NCBI RefSeq assembly: GCF_036075115.1
Contig: NZ_CP107958.1
Coordinates: 8,928,001 to 8,992,000 of the forward strand
Direction of reading: 5' to 3'
DNA length: 64,000 nt
Source of the DNA: Streptomyces sp. NBC_00377
GTDB taxonomy: Bacteria > Actinomycetota > Actinomycetes > Streptomycetales > Streptomycetaceae
Part shown: one piece after another, positions 43,375-51,251 of the stretch
Position numbering within the stretch: the stretch's first letter is position 1
Layout of the letters: each line of letters starts with the position of its first letter
Position numbers and translations under genes: made by a program
Notes under the pieces: generated by a model
The model's input: only the letters and a program-made list of their open reading frames with translations
Databases searched by the model: none
What the model was told of the DNA's origin: nothing

Positions 43375-44762
43375 CACTTGAAGCTCCTCGGGATCAGCCC
43401 GACCTCGGCCCTGCAAGCCGATGTGGTGTTTGGCGAAAGAGGGGCGGCAGCGGTGGCCGTCCCCGTGCTGACGGGGGCTGGTGGGGCGCCCGAGAGAGTG
43501 CGAACGGTCTGGGCGACCTGGAGGAGGGGATACGTGGTCGTCTCCATCGCCCGAATGGGCTGCTGAGGCGTGCGGAGCGAGGTGGGGCACATGACGGAGA
43601 TATGGATCCTGAGAGGCTCGGTGTGAAACGGCATGCATAGCCGCCGTGCTCGGAGAGACGCCGACGCGACAGCGGCAGTGTCGTGGGGTGCTCCCCGTGA
43701 CGGCATCGGCCTTACCGACAGGGCACGTTAGCGAGACGGGCCCTGCCCTCGCCCGCATTGAGCAGAGAATGAGTTGCAGTTGGTCCGTCGCAGACCAGAC
43801 GTGGTCTGTGGCGAACCGAAAGATGCCGCGAATTGTCCGTCTCGCCGTGCGGCGGACAACCGGGCGCACCTACTTGGGCCTGGGGTGTGTCACCACGCGC
43901 CCTCTGACGTCAGCCGGCCACGGTGACACAGCCGCCCGGCGTGAACGGGTACGTCCCAATGGAGTACCAGCTGCCGCTCCTGGCCCTGCTTGGACAGGCC
44001 GATGACCACGGCTGGTTGCAGCGACCTCACCGCCCCGGTAACGCGTATGGGGCCGGGATGATCTTCACGTGGCGGCTCGTCAGGGCATGCTGGCCGTAGC
44101 GGCGCTCGTAGGCTGACGGTGCTCGGGGCCGCCGCGGATGTCAGCGATGCCGCGAACGATCTGTTCAGGCGCCAACAGCTTTGTCCTGGTCGCTTCTCTG
44201 AACTACGCGGGGACCAAGCCAGTGACGTAGGCCGACCCCGCCGGGCAGCGGCTCACGGAGGCAGACCACGCTCGGGTTGATCATGCTCGACTCGCCTGCA
44301 CCGTCTTGGGTGTGGCTTTCGCCGGCCCCTCCGGCGCCGTCACGTTCACCGTGCCGCCTGGCCCGACGGTGACTTGGAGTCCGCTCACCGACAGAGCCGT
44401 ACGCGCGCGAGCGTGGGCGCAACGGTCACCGTGCCGCTGGGCACGTCCGCGTCGAGGCCGACGGCGGCCTGAAGACCGACGCTGCGGCTGCCCATGCCGG
44501 CGGTCGGCAGGAGGAGAGGTAGGGCGCGAGCCGCCTGACGGCGAGCCCGAATGGTGCTGAGGCCGCCATCTCGGTGCCGCGCCTGGAGCGCAGCACCACC
44601 CGGACCGCGTCGACGGAGACCGACGCCCTCAACCCGTCCTTGTGCAGCCTCTGACGGGTCTCATGTGACAGTCCAGCGGTGGTCTTGCCGGAAGGGACTG
44701 CGGCGGCGCCGTGCGGTCCCGTGAGGCTTGGCTGTTGGTGCTGGTCGTCCCGCGCTGGGCAG
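43375..44762. other. 1.4-kb gap with one decayed coding segment
   Basis: Most of this interval shows no gene. On the minus strand about 44300-44640 keeps a protein-like pattern split over frames: 'ASVSVDAVRVVLRSRRGTE', then 'VGLDADVPSGTVTVAPTLAR' and 'VSGLQVTVGPGGTVNVTAPE'. The alternation of V/T suggests a beta-rich domain, and the first piece is repeated near 48.4 kb. I cannot name the family. Confidence 0.4.
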
Positions 44763-45887
44763 TCAGGATGGCTGGACTTGGTCGAAGAGGGCGAGGGCTC
44801 CGGCGGGGTCCGGACTCACCAGGCGTTCCAGACCGGCCGTCGTGATCTCTGCCCACCTGCCGGCCCGCGCCCACATCTGTTCCTCGAAGGCGCGGATGGC
44901 CTCGTCCAGATCTTCAGGGCCGGTGGCGATGGACTCGGCGAGTTCGGCGCCTTCCAGCATCGCGAGGTTCGCACCCGCCCCGAGCGGGGGCATCAGATGG
45001 GCGGCGTCGCCCAGTAGCGTCAACCCGGGGACGTGGTCCCAGGCGTGGGACACGGGCAGGACGTAGAGGGGGCGGTGGACGAAAGCAGTGCCGTGGCGGA
45101 GTAGGTCGAGGACGGGAGCGGCCCAGCCGTCGAACAGGGCCAGCAGGCGCGAGCGCACGGCCTCGACGTCGGACAGGTCGAGGTCCGGGTCCGTGTGCCA
45201 GTCCAGCGGCGCACGGAACTGGGCGTACACCTTGACGTGGCCGCCGCTGTTGCGCTGGGCGACGAGGCCCCGGTTCACCCCGTACACCGCCACGGAACCG
45301 TCGCCGATCAGCCGGGCGAGGTCGGGGTGGCGGGTGTCGACGTCGTCCAGGGATGTCTCGAGATAGGTGACGCCGGTGTAGTGCGGTGTCACCGGTGAGA
45401 GTGCCGGGCGGACCCGGGACCAGGCCCCGTCCGCGCCGACCACGAGGTCGAACGCGTCCTGTCGCCCGCCCGCGAACTGGACCAGTACGCCGTCCCGGGC
45501 CCCCGGCACCACCTGCGTCACGTCCCGCCCCCACTGGACGTCGAGGGGGCCGAGCAGCAAGTCACGGAGTTGCCCGCGGTCGATCTCGGGATTGGCCCGG
45601 TCACCAGGACGCGGTCGCCAGTCGCGCAGGATGGTCCCGTCCGTGTCCAGGATGCGCATGGCCTGCCCCTCGGGACGAGACAGCTCCTGGAACTCCGCCA
45701 GCAACCCCGCCTTGTCCAGGGCGAGTTGGCCCAGCCCTTCGTGCAGGTCGAGCGTGCCGCCCGGCGGGCGGGCGTCGGGGGAGGGGTCGCGTTCGAGGAC
45801 GGTGACGGGGTGGTCATGGCGGTGCAGGACGCGGGCGAAGGCAAGGCCGGCAGGTCCGCTCCCGACTACGGCGATTCGGTGTCTCAT
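44763..45887 (-). CDS. FAD-dependent monooxygenase (PHBH/TetX-like)
   Basis: 374 residues. The dinucleotide motif is at the N-terminus ('RIAVVGSGPAGLAFARVLHR'), the DG motif is 'DLVVGADGAWSRVRPAL', and the FAD-ribityl GD motif is 'LTLLGDAAHLMPPLGAGANL'. 'GGTLDLHEGLGQLALDKAGL' is the region typical of the TetX and related antibiotic- or aromatic-hydroxylating clade. It adds one oxygen atom to an aromatic or polyketide substrate using NAD(P)H. The ATG at 45887 is preferred to the longer frame, which crosses the palindromic operator. It is divergent from a TetR regulator. Confidence 0.9.
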   Translation of the reverse strand: MRHRIAVVGSGPAGLAFARVLHRHDHPVTVLERDPSPDARPPGGTLDLHEGLGQLALDKAGLLAEFQELSRPEGQAMRILDTDGTILRDWRPRPGDRANPEIDRGQLRDLLLGPLDVQWGRDVTQVVPGARDGVLVQFAGGRQDAFDLVVGADGAWSRVRPALSPVTPHYTGVTYLETSLDDVDTRHPDLARLIGDGSVAVYGVNRGLVAQRNSGGHVKVYAQFRAPLDWHTDPDLDLSDVEAVRSRLLALFDGWAAPVLDLLRHGTAFVHRPLYVLPVSHAWDHVPGLTLLGDAAHLMPPLGAGANLAMLEGAELAESIATGPEDLDEAIRAFEEQMWARAGRWAEITTAGLERLVSPDPAGALALFDQVQPS

Positions 45888-45891
45888 GTCG

Positions 45892-45902
45892 ATACACTGT
45901 AT
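45892..45902. promoter_or_regulatory. palindrome ATACA-C-TGTAT between monooxygenase and TetR genes
   Basis: A perfect 11-bp palindrome begins 5 bp upstream of the monooxygenase start, in a 53-bp divergent interval. This is a classic position for a TetR-type operator that blocks both promoters. Confidence 0.65.
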
Positions 45903-45940
45903 TGCTCCATTACGGTGCATCGCAAGGGTACGGTGGTGCC

Positions 45941-46633
45941 ATGACTGTCTGGGACCGTCCGGAGCCGCCGACCCGCCCCGTGCCACTCGACCGGGAGCGG
46001 ATCGTCGCCGCCGCCATCGCGCTGGCCGACGAGGGCGGCCTCGAGGCGGTGTCGGTGCGCAAGGTCGCCGCCCGCCTGGACGCCGGCCCGATGCGGCTGT
46101 ACGGATACATCGCCACCAAGGAAGAGCTGTTCGACCTCATGATGGACGAGGTCTACGCCGAGGTCCTGCCCGAGGGGCGGCCCGGTGACTGGCGGGAGGC
46201 GCTGCGCATCCTCGCCCACCGCACCAGGCAGGCCGCCCTCCGTCATGAATGGCTGGCCGACCTGCTCGGCGGCCGCCCGGCCCTGGGCCCGCACGGACTC
46301 GCCGTGGGCGAGGCCACGCTTTCCGCCCTCGACGGCCTCGCCGACATCGACACCGTCATGCGTGCCGTGGAGACCGTCGGCGCCTACTACACCGGCGCGA
46401 TCAGGCGCGAGATCGCGAACCTGCGGGCCGAGCGCGCCACGGGCCTGTCCAAGCACGACTGGCAGCGCGCCTCTGGCCCGTATCTGACGAAAATGCTGGC
46501 CACGGGACGATTCCCAGCGCTGGCCAAGGCCGTGTACGACGGCGCGGACGTGGACGCCGAGGCATCCTTCGCGACCGGCCTGGACTGGGTCCTCGACGCC
46601 GTCGCCGCCAAACTCACCACGCCGCCGGCGTGA
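45941..46633 (+). CDS. TetR-family regulator (TetR_C-type)
   Basis: 230 residues. The HTH is 'ERIVAAAIALADEGGLEAVS' then 'VRKVAARLDAGPMRLYGYIA' and TKEELFDLM, followed by the tetracycline-repressor-like C-terminal domain ('RILAHRTRQAALRHEWLADL', ending 'FATGLDWVLDAVAAKL'). The gene is divergent from the FAD monooxygenase with a palindrome between them, so it most likely senses a drug-like substrate of that enzyme. The start ATG at 45941 follows GGTACGGTGGTGCC. Confidence 0.9.
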   Translation: MTVWDRPEPPTRPVPLDRERIVAAAIALADEGGLEAVSVRKVAARLDAGPMRLYGYIATKEELFDLMMDEVYAEVLPEGRPGDWREALRILAHRTRQAALRHEWLADLLGGRPALGPHGLAVGEATLSALDGLADIDTVMRAVETVGAYYTGAIRREIANLRAERATGLSKHDWQRASGPYLTKMLATGRFPALAKAVYDGADVDAEASFATGLDWVLDAVAAKLTTPPA

Positions 46634-46750
46634 CGCTTGGCTCATGTCCGAGCGTCGGTCGAGGGCATGATGCCGGTGGTCATTTTCGCACTGCGGGCCC
46701 GCGATCGAGACTCCTGACACCGGTCTCCGCGCCAGCGGGCCGTGGGTGAC

Positions 46751-47000
46751 TCAATCGGTGTCGGTGCAGTCCAGGAATTCGGAGACGGCGGGGATGCCGC
46801 GGCGGCGGGCGAGCTTTTTGCGGAGGTCTTCCAGTGTGCTGGTGCCGCGTGCGGAGGTGATGTCGTCCGTCCGGGCGACGGCGTCGTACGCGGTGGCCAC
46901 GGCGGCGTAGACGTCACCGAGACCGAGGTGGGCTTCGGCGAGCCGGGCCAGGTAGACGGCGTGGCCGCGGGGGAAGGCGCCGCCGTTGTACGCCTCCTGG
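46751..47000 (-). pseudogene. C-terminal relic of a TPR-containing (XRE-type) regulator
   Basis: The minus strand reads 'FPRGHAVYLARLAEAHLGLG', 'DVYAAVATAYDAVARTDDIT' and 'SARGTSTLEDLRKKLARRRG', ending 'AVSEFLDCTDTD' and a stop. This is the last tetratricopeptide helices of streptomycete helix-turn-helix/TPR proteins. Everything upstream is absent; at about 47000 the sequence changes to lower GC. The interval 47001-47382 shows no convincing gene. Confidence 0.6.
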
Positions 47001-47382
47001 CTGGATCAGCAGAAGGCGACGAAGAACTACACGTCCTATCTCAGGCGCCATTGCACTGGACATTCCAAGTGCGTCTCGCTTGGCTCTGAAATCGCCATTC
47101 CCGGCAAGTAGATTGTGGGAAACCAGAGTTTACGGCCACGCCTAGGCGGGCGACTACTTATTCCACGCCTCCTGGCGGGTTTCAAATGGGAGAGGCCGAA
47201 CCGAGACTGGGCGGGGGAAGTGCAGCGTAATGGGCATCACGGCATTGTTCGACTGGGTGGACAATGTCGAATGATCCGACATCGTCACTTTTCAGAACCT
47301 TTGCGTGAGGAATCCGAGGCTGAGCATCTACGCACTGTTCACCTGACGATCCCCCGGTTCGATCCAAGTGGTCACATGGAAT

Positions 47383-47422
47383 AGCATTCCGCCGGAAGCA
47401 ATCCCTTCCGGCGGCATGCTAT
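47383..47422. terminator. 17-bp-arm hairpin with T run before the orphan gene
   Basis: TAGCATTCCGCCGGAAG pairs with CTTCCGGCGGCATGCTA at 16 of 17 positions around a six-base loop and is followed by TTTTG. It looks like an intrinsic terminator on the + strand. Because it is only 57 bp upstream of the next start codon, it could also be a leader attenuator. Confidence 0.7.
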
Positions 47423-47478
47423 TTTGTAGGCTGAACTTTCAATGCGTGAAGGTGAATCCCATCGGAGGGCTGGCGGCG

Positions 47479-48012
47479 ATGTCGAATTTCCCGGACTGGC
47501 GGGACAGGATGCTGCAAGCTGTCTGGCGGCAAGGAGAGTCTGTCCCGGAGGAGGTGCTGACCTGGATGTCCGAGGTGCATGCCGAATTCGGAGAAATACC
47601 GGAGGGTGAGTTCTGTGAACTCTGGACCGAGCGAACCTTTTCTATGGCGAGATCAGCCTTTGAGGTGATCGAAAAGTCCGTTTTTGACGGAACAGGAAAA
47701 AGGGTCACCGGAGGCGAGTTTGACTACGTCAAATATTATCGCGACCCGGATTTCGGGCCGGTCGGCGTAGTCCGCTTCAAGTCCACGGAAGTCTCGACGC
47801 CGGATTGGGCGGAGGTTCTGGGTGTCGTGGCGGAAGGGGTGCAGGAATTCGTCATGGATTATTACTCAACGGTCTGGCCTGTGTGCAGCCTCCACGCCTT
47901 CGGCCTGCACGTGGATTACGTCCACGATACCGCGGTCTGGAAATGCAGCGGCGGGCCTGCCGGCGGCCATGTGGTAGGAGCTCTTAACGCAATCATGGGC
48001 ATTGGCCTGTAG
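47479..48012 (+). CDS. orphan hypothetical protein (177 aa, lower GC)
   Basis: The protein (MSNFPDWRDRMLQAVWRQGE start) is soluble, acidic and rich in aromatic residues, with no signal peptide. 'EFCELWTERTFSMARSAFEV' looks like a helix, 'DFGPVGVVRFKSTEVSTPDW' a strand-loop-strand, and 'QEFVMDYYSTVWPVCSLHAF' an amphipathic helix. I recognise no family. Third-position GC is clearly lower than in its neighbours (codons such as AAA, ATA, TTT occur), which suggests recent acquisition. A strong hairpin with a T run precedes it. The ATG at 47479 follows GGAGGGCTGGCGGCG. Confidence 0.7.
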   Translation: MSNFPDWRDRMLQAVWRQGESVPEEVLTWMSEVHAEFGEIPEGEFCELWTERTFSMARSAFEVIEKSVFDGTGKRVTGGEFDYVKYYRDPDFGPVGVVRFKSTEVSTPDWAEVLGVVAEGVQEFVMDYYSTVWPVCSLHAFGLHVDYVHDTAVWKCSGGPAGGHVVGALNAIMGIGL

Positions 48013-48212
48013 CCTCATCTGCTGGAGACGCCTCAAGAAGGGCGTCTGCTCGACGACGTGGCGGAGCTTGCCCAGGCCCTTGATGCTCGGGGGCCCTTGC
48101 GGGAAATGACTGGCAAGGTCCGCCGCTTGCGCAGTTCCCGCCGGGTGGGGTTGGAGTCGTAGTCCTTGTCGCCGAGGAGCCAGTCGGGGTGGCGGCGCGT
48201 GCGGCCGGGCTC
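48013..48212 (-). pseudogene. IS5-family transposase relic
   Basis: The minus strand reads 'DWLLGDKDYDSNPTRRELRK', 'RRTLPVISRKGPPSIKGLGK' and 'LRHVVEQTPFLRRLQQ', matching the DKxYDS...R..VVE.TF.W segment of IS5-type transposases that carries the second Asp and the Glu. Only about 65 codons remain. It lies directly against the 3' end of the orphan gene at 47479-48012. Confidence 0.7.
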
Positions 48213-48319
48213 AGGCGTTGAACGCCTGGATGATGGCGGCCTCGGCGCGGGTGCACCGGCTGTGACGAGCGGGTCTCAGAGACGCCGGCTACCTGAGACA
48301 CCCGTGCAGGTCACTTAAC

Positions 48320-48460
48320 GCCGTCCAACGCAGTGGCGTCCGGTACCCGCACGGCCCCGGCCACGACCTCCGGAAATGCGGCCGCCCTCCCGGTGCCTCG
48401 CCTCGGGCGCAGCACCACCGGGTCCGCGTCGACGGAGACGAGCGCGTGAAGGAGCGTTCG
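48320..48460 (-). pseudogene. short decayed segment repeating part of the 44.5-kb relic
   Basis: The minus strand reads 'LVSVDADPVVLRPRRGTGRA' then 'AAFPEVVAGAVRVPDATALD' and a stop. About 55 bp here match the segment at 44570-44625 at roughly 48 positions, including the exact run CCGCGTCGACGGAGAC. Both are C-terminal-looking scraps of one unidentified family. Confidence 0.4.
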
Positions 48461-48531
48461 TGACGGTACTCATTTCTCAGCCGGAGCGCCGTGCAGCCTT
48501 GGCCGCCTTGTCGCCGCGTAGGGAGCGGGGC

Positions 48532-49137
48532 TCAAGAGGCGCTCCAGTGGGGGGCGCGGCCGAGGTAACGCAGGAGGATCGCCACGTCGTCGTCGCCCTC
48601 GTCGGGGGCCAGGGCGGCGGTGTACGCGCCGCGGGGGCGCAGTGGCTCGACGATCTCCCTGGCGACCTTGAGGAGAGGGCGGGCCAACTCGGGTGTGAGC
48701 GGCGAGGGCCGGCCCGTCGCGGCGGCGATGTCCCAGGCGTGGACCGCTGCGTCCAGCCCGCACGCCGCCGAGCCGGACCACGGGGACAACCTGTGCGGCG
48801 GCAGCGGCACGGGCGCCTCGGCGGCGTCCCGGTCGACCCCCGCCCAGGCCTTCGCCGCGCGTGACAGGGCGTCCTCCAGGAATGTTGCCGGGTCCACCCC
48901 CTCCATGTCGCCCGATGGGGCGAACGGGTTGAAGTCGGGGCCAGGTTCTCCGGTCAGCGCGGCGGCGTAGCCGATCTGGTCGCCGACGGCGTGCTGGAAG
49001 ACCTGGGCGACAGTCCAGGCCGCGCAGGGCGTCGGCAGGTGCCAGCCGTCGGCGGGGACGGCGCGGACCGCCGTGCGCAGTGCTTCGTGTGAGGCGTCCA
49101 GGACGTCCCAGCCGCTGGAGATCACGCCATCGCTCAT
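48532..49137 (-). CDS. TIGR03086-type metal-binding (mycothiol-dependent isomerase-like) protein
   Basis: 201 residues of the MDMPI/DinB fold. The helix 'SHEALRTAVRAVPADGWHLP' is followed by 'TPCAAWTVAQVFQHAVGDQI', where TPC-W-V..L..H is the family signature with the first metal His, and 'CGLDAAVHAWDIAAATGRP' supplies the H-x3-D ligands. Homologues are mycothiol-dependent or orphan metalloproteins. It lies next to an SDR gene on the same strand, and a truncated copy of that SDR's 5' region sits immediately upstream. Confidence 0.88.
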   Translation of the reverse strand: MSDGVISSGWDVLDASHEALRTAVRAVPADGWHLPTPCAAWTVAQVFQHAVGDQIGYAAALTGEPGPDFNPFAPSGDMEGVDPATFLEDALSRAAKAWAGVDRDAAEAPVPLPPHRLSPWSGSAACGLDAAVHAWDIAAATGRPSPLTPELARPLLKVAREIVEPLRPRGAYTAALAPDEGDDDVAILLRYLGRAPHWSAS

Positions 49138-49168
49138 CGGAGAGCCCCCATTCGTTGTGTCCTGACAG

Positions 49169-49258
49169 TGATGAAGGTTGTCGTCATGCGTCCACTCTCG
49201 GCTTGTGGCGACAGGAGAACCAGTGCCCCCTGCGACGAGAGGACTGCCAGTACCAGCC
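49169..49258. repeat. ~90-bp direct repeat, copy 1 (truncated SDR 5' region)
   Basis: This segment and 49953-50041 are direct repeats (roughly 80 percent match). On the minus strand each contains two tandem ~26-bp sub-repeats (ACTGG-TGTCCT..CGTCAC type) and then a start codon followed by MTTTFIT. Copy 1 loses homology right after these codons, so it is an SDR promoter/start without the gene. It lies between the TIGR03086-type gene and the SDR gene, upstream of the former. Confidence 0.75.
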
Positions 49259-49275
49259 CCGAATGCGGGGGTGGA

Positions 49276-49971
49276 TCACCAGGCCATCTCACCGTGACGG
49301 TCGCGGAAGGTCCCGGTCGGCCCGTCCGGCCCGATCGTGGCGAGTTCGACGATCGCGTCGGTGCCCTCGGTCACGGTCTGCGGGCCGCTGTGCCCGTTGA
49401 AGTCGGTCGCTGTGTAGCCCGGGTCGGCCGCGTTCACCTTCACATCCGGCCAGGACTTCGCGTACTGCGTGGTCAGCATGGTCACCGCGGCCTTCGACGC
49501 CGTGTAGAGCGGCGCGAGGTTCCTCGACTCGACGCGCTCGGCGTCATGGGTGGCCGCGAACGACCCCATACCGCTGGACACATTGACGATGACCGGGCTC
49601 GCGGACTTGCGCAGCAAAGGCAGGAACGAGTGCGTCACCCGGACGATCCCGACGACATTGACATCGAACACCTCACTGGCGTCAGCGGCCGTGATCTGGT
49701 CAGCGGGGCTGTGCGTCCCGAGAATACCTGCGTTGTTGATCAGGACGTCGATGCCGCCCTCGCGAGCCCCGATATCGGCGGCGGCCGCAGCCACCGACGC
49801 GTCATCCGTCACATCGATCTGGACGAAACGGGCACCGAGTGCGTCGGCGGCCGCCTGGCCGCGCTCCGGATCACGCGCACCGATGAGGACGGTGTGGCCG
49901 GCCCCGATCAATCGTCGGGCGGTCTCATACCCGAGGGACTTGTTGGCTCCTGTGATGAATGTGGTCGTCAT
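49276..49971 (-). CDS. short-chain dehydrogenase/reductase
   Basis: 231 residues. Cofactor motif 'TTTFITGANKSLGYETARRL' (TGxxxxxG), 'DVLINNAGILG' (NNAG), catalytic Ser in 'PVIVNVSSGMGSFAATHDAE', Tyr/Lys in 'LYTASKAAVTMLTTQYAKSW', then 'VNAADPGYTATDFNGHSGPQ'. All catalytic residues are present. This clade (carbonyl-reductase-like, NADPH-type) acts on small carbonyls. The ATG at 49971 is fixed by the conserved 'MTTTFITGANK' start. Its 5' region is duplicated downstream of its stop codon. Confidence 0.92.
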   Translation of the reverse strand: MTTTFITGANKSLGYETARRLIGAGHTVLIGARDPERGQAAADALGARFVQIDVTDDASVAAAAADIGAREGGIDVLINNAGILGTHSPADQITAADASEVFDVNVVGIVRVTHSFLPLLRKSASPVIVNVSSGMGSFAATHDAERVESRNLAPLYTASKAAVTMLTTQYAKSWPDVKVNAADPGYTATDFNGHSGPQTVTEGTDAIVELATIGPDGPTGTFRDRHGEMAW

Positions 49972-50041
49972 GCGTCCACTCTCGGCCCGTGACGAGAGGA
50001 CAACCAGTGCTCTCCGTGACGGTAGGACAGCCAGTACCAGG
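49953..50041. repeat. ~90-bp direct repeat, copy 2 (functional SDR 5' region)
   Basis: This copy contains the SDR start codon and the upstream control region. The two tandem sub-repeats (ACTGGCTGTCCTACCGTCAC and ACTGGTTGTCCTCTCGTCAC on the minus strand, about 25 bp apart) look like paired binding sites for a regulator. Confidence 0.75.
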
Positions 50042-50126
50042 CACGACGACGGCCCGGCGGACTGCATGGCCGAGTGGACGAGACCCTGGGCACGGCACGT
50101 CACTGCACCGCTGGCGCGACCGCCTT

Positions 50127-50280
50127 TCAGAACAAGTCCTGCACCCGGCGCCGGGGTTCAACCCGCGCGAAGCGGCCCGCGATCCGCTGCATCAGGCCCT
50201 CGAATGACTCCTGCCACCGGGCACGGTCTACGCTGTGACCTGTGGCCAACGCATGATCTTCAGTCTTCACACACCGATGA
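50127..50280 (-). pseudogene. IS701-like transposase N-terminal relic
   Basis: The minus strand reads 'SVDRARWQESFEGLMQRIAG' then RFARVEPRRRVQDLF and a stop, matching the beginning of streptomycete IS701 transposases (W...F..L..R.AGRF.RVE.R.R...YL.GLL). About 45 codons remain and no inverted repeat is seen. It lies upstream of a toxin-like gene on the other strand. Confidence 0.55.
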
Positions 50281-50340
50281 TCAACGGTGGCCGCACCCGT
50301 TTTCACAGCGCCCTCACCGCAGATCGTGCCAGGAGGACAT

Positions 50341-50745
50341 ATGCAACACGGCGAAGTCTGGTGGGTCGAGTTTGATGAGCGACGCCCGGTCGTGCTGCTG
50401 CCGGGAGACGAGGCGTCCGGGCTCCGGGCGATGCAGGTCGTCGCTCCGGCGGGCGTCGACATCAGCGGTCTGGGCATCGAAGTGGCCGTGGGCGCCACGG
50501 AAGGACTGCCCTTTGAAGGCGTACTGCGGTTCGCGTTCTCGCGTCCAGGCTTCACGCCTTGCACGTGGCTGACCATCGTGTCCCGGGACGACCTGGTCGA
50601 GCGGGCAGGCGTGCTGTCCTCCGTGAAGCTCAGGGAGATTGAGGACGCCCTCCGTGTTGCTGGACAGCCGCAGGAGTGGACCGCGACGGCAGCCGCGAAG
50701 CTCAGCGAGATGAAGGATGCCCTCCGCCTCGGTGGACTGGAGTAA
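50341..50745 (+). CDS. PemK/MazF-family toxin-like protein without visible antitoxin
   Basis: 134 residues. The start MQHGEVWWVEFDERRPVVLL is the PemK/MazF signature (GEVWWVxFxxxRPVVVL). 'VDISGLGIEVAVGATEGLPF' and 'GVLRFAFSRPGFTPCTWLTI' match strands 2-5 of the ribonuclease fold. The final 50 residues hold two similar helices, VKLREIEDALRVAG and AKLSEMKDALRLGG, which correspond to a duplicated C-terminal tail. The ATG at 50341 has AGGAGGACAT directly upstream. No antitoxin gene is seen: upstream is a transposase relic and downstream is a gap. Confidence 0.82.
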   Translation: MQHGEVWWVEFDERRPVVLLPGDEASGLRAMQVVAPAGVDISGLGIEVAVGATEGLPFEGVLRFAFSRPGFTPCTWLTIVSRDDLVERAGVLSSVKLREIEDALRVAGQPQEWTATAAAKLSEMKDALRLGGLE

Positions 50746-51251
50746 GCGGGCAAGGTACGGACGCCGCCGATGGCGTGGGCGACCTCGTCCAGATGATCAA
50801 CGCTGGCCATCTCCGCGGCGCAGTCACCACCACTTACAGTAATGGTGACTCACGGGGCCGGTGAAACCTGAAGCACCACCTGCACTGCTTCCGCCGTCGG
50901 CGGATCCGCTGCCAACTGCTTGGCGAGGCCGTCCAGTTCGCTCCGGCGAGCGGTGTCCAATACCGCCTTGCATCCCCGCAGCCTCCCACAGTCTCGTGAC
51001 GTTCCGACCTGCTGACGGAGCGTAGGCGGGGTCGATCACGGGCGCAGCCGAACCCGGCATCCTGCCGGCACCGGACCGCCCGATGGTCTACACCGTGGTA
51101 ATCGGCCACCGACCACGATGAGTATCCGAGTCGTCACTCACGCCAGACCGGTGACCGCGAATTCACGATGCGCCCTGTCCAGTAGTCGTACGACGGCCGG
51201 GCCACCACAGCTCTGCCGGCCCGGCCCGGACGAGCTGCGGCTGCACCGCTG
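50746..51251. other. gap without recognisable gene
   Basis: No frame in this interval gives a family match, and codon bias is weak on both strands. No inverted repeats or terminators stand out. Confidence 0.4.

Noticed and set aside
50746..51120. A downstream antitoxin for the PemK-like gene
   Set aside because: The open frames there lack ribosome-binding sites, DNA-binding signatures and codon bias.
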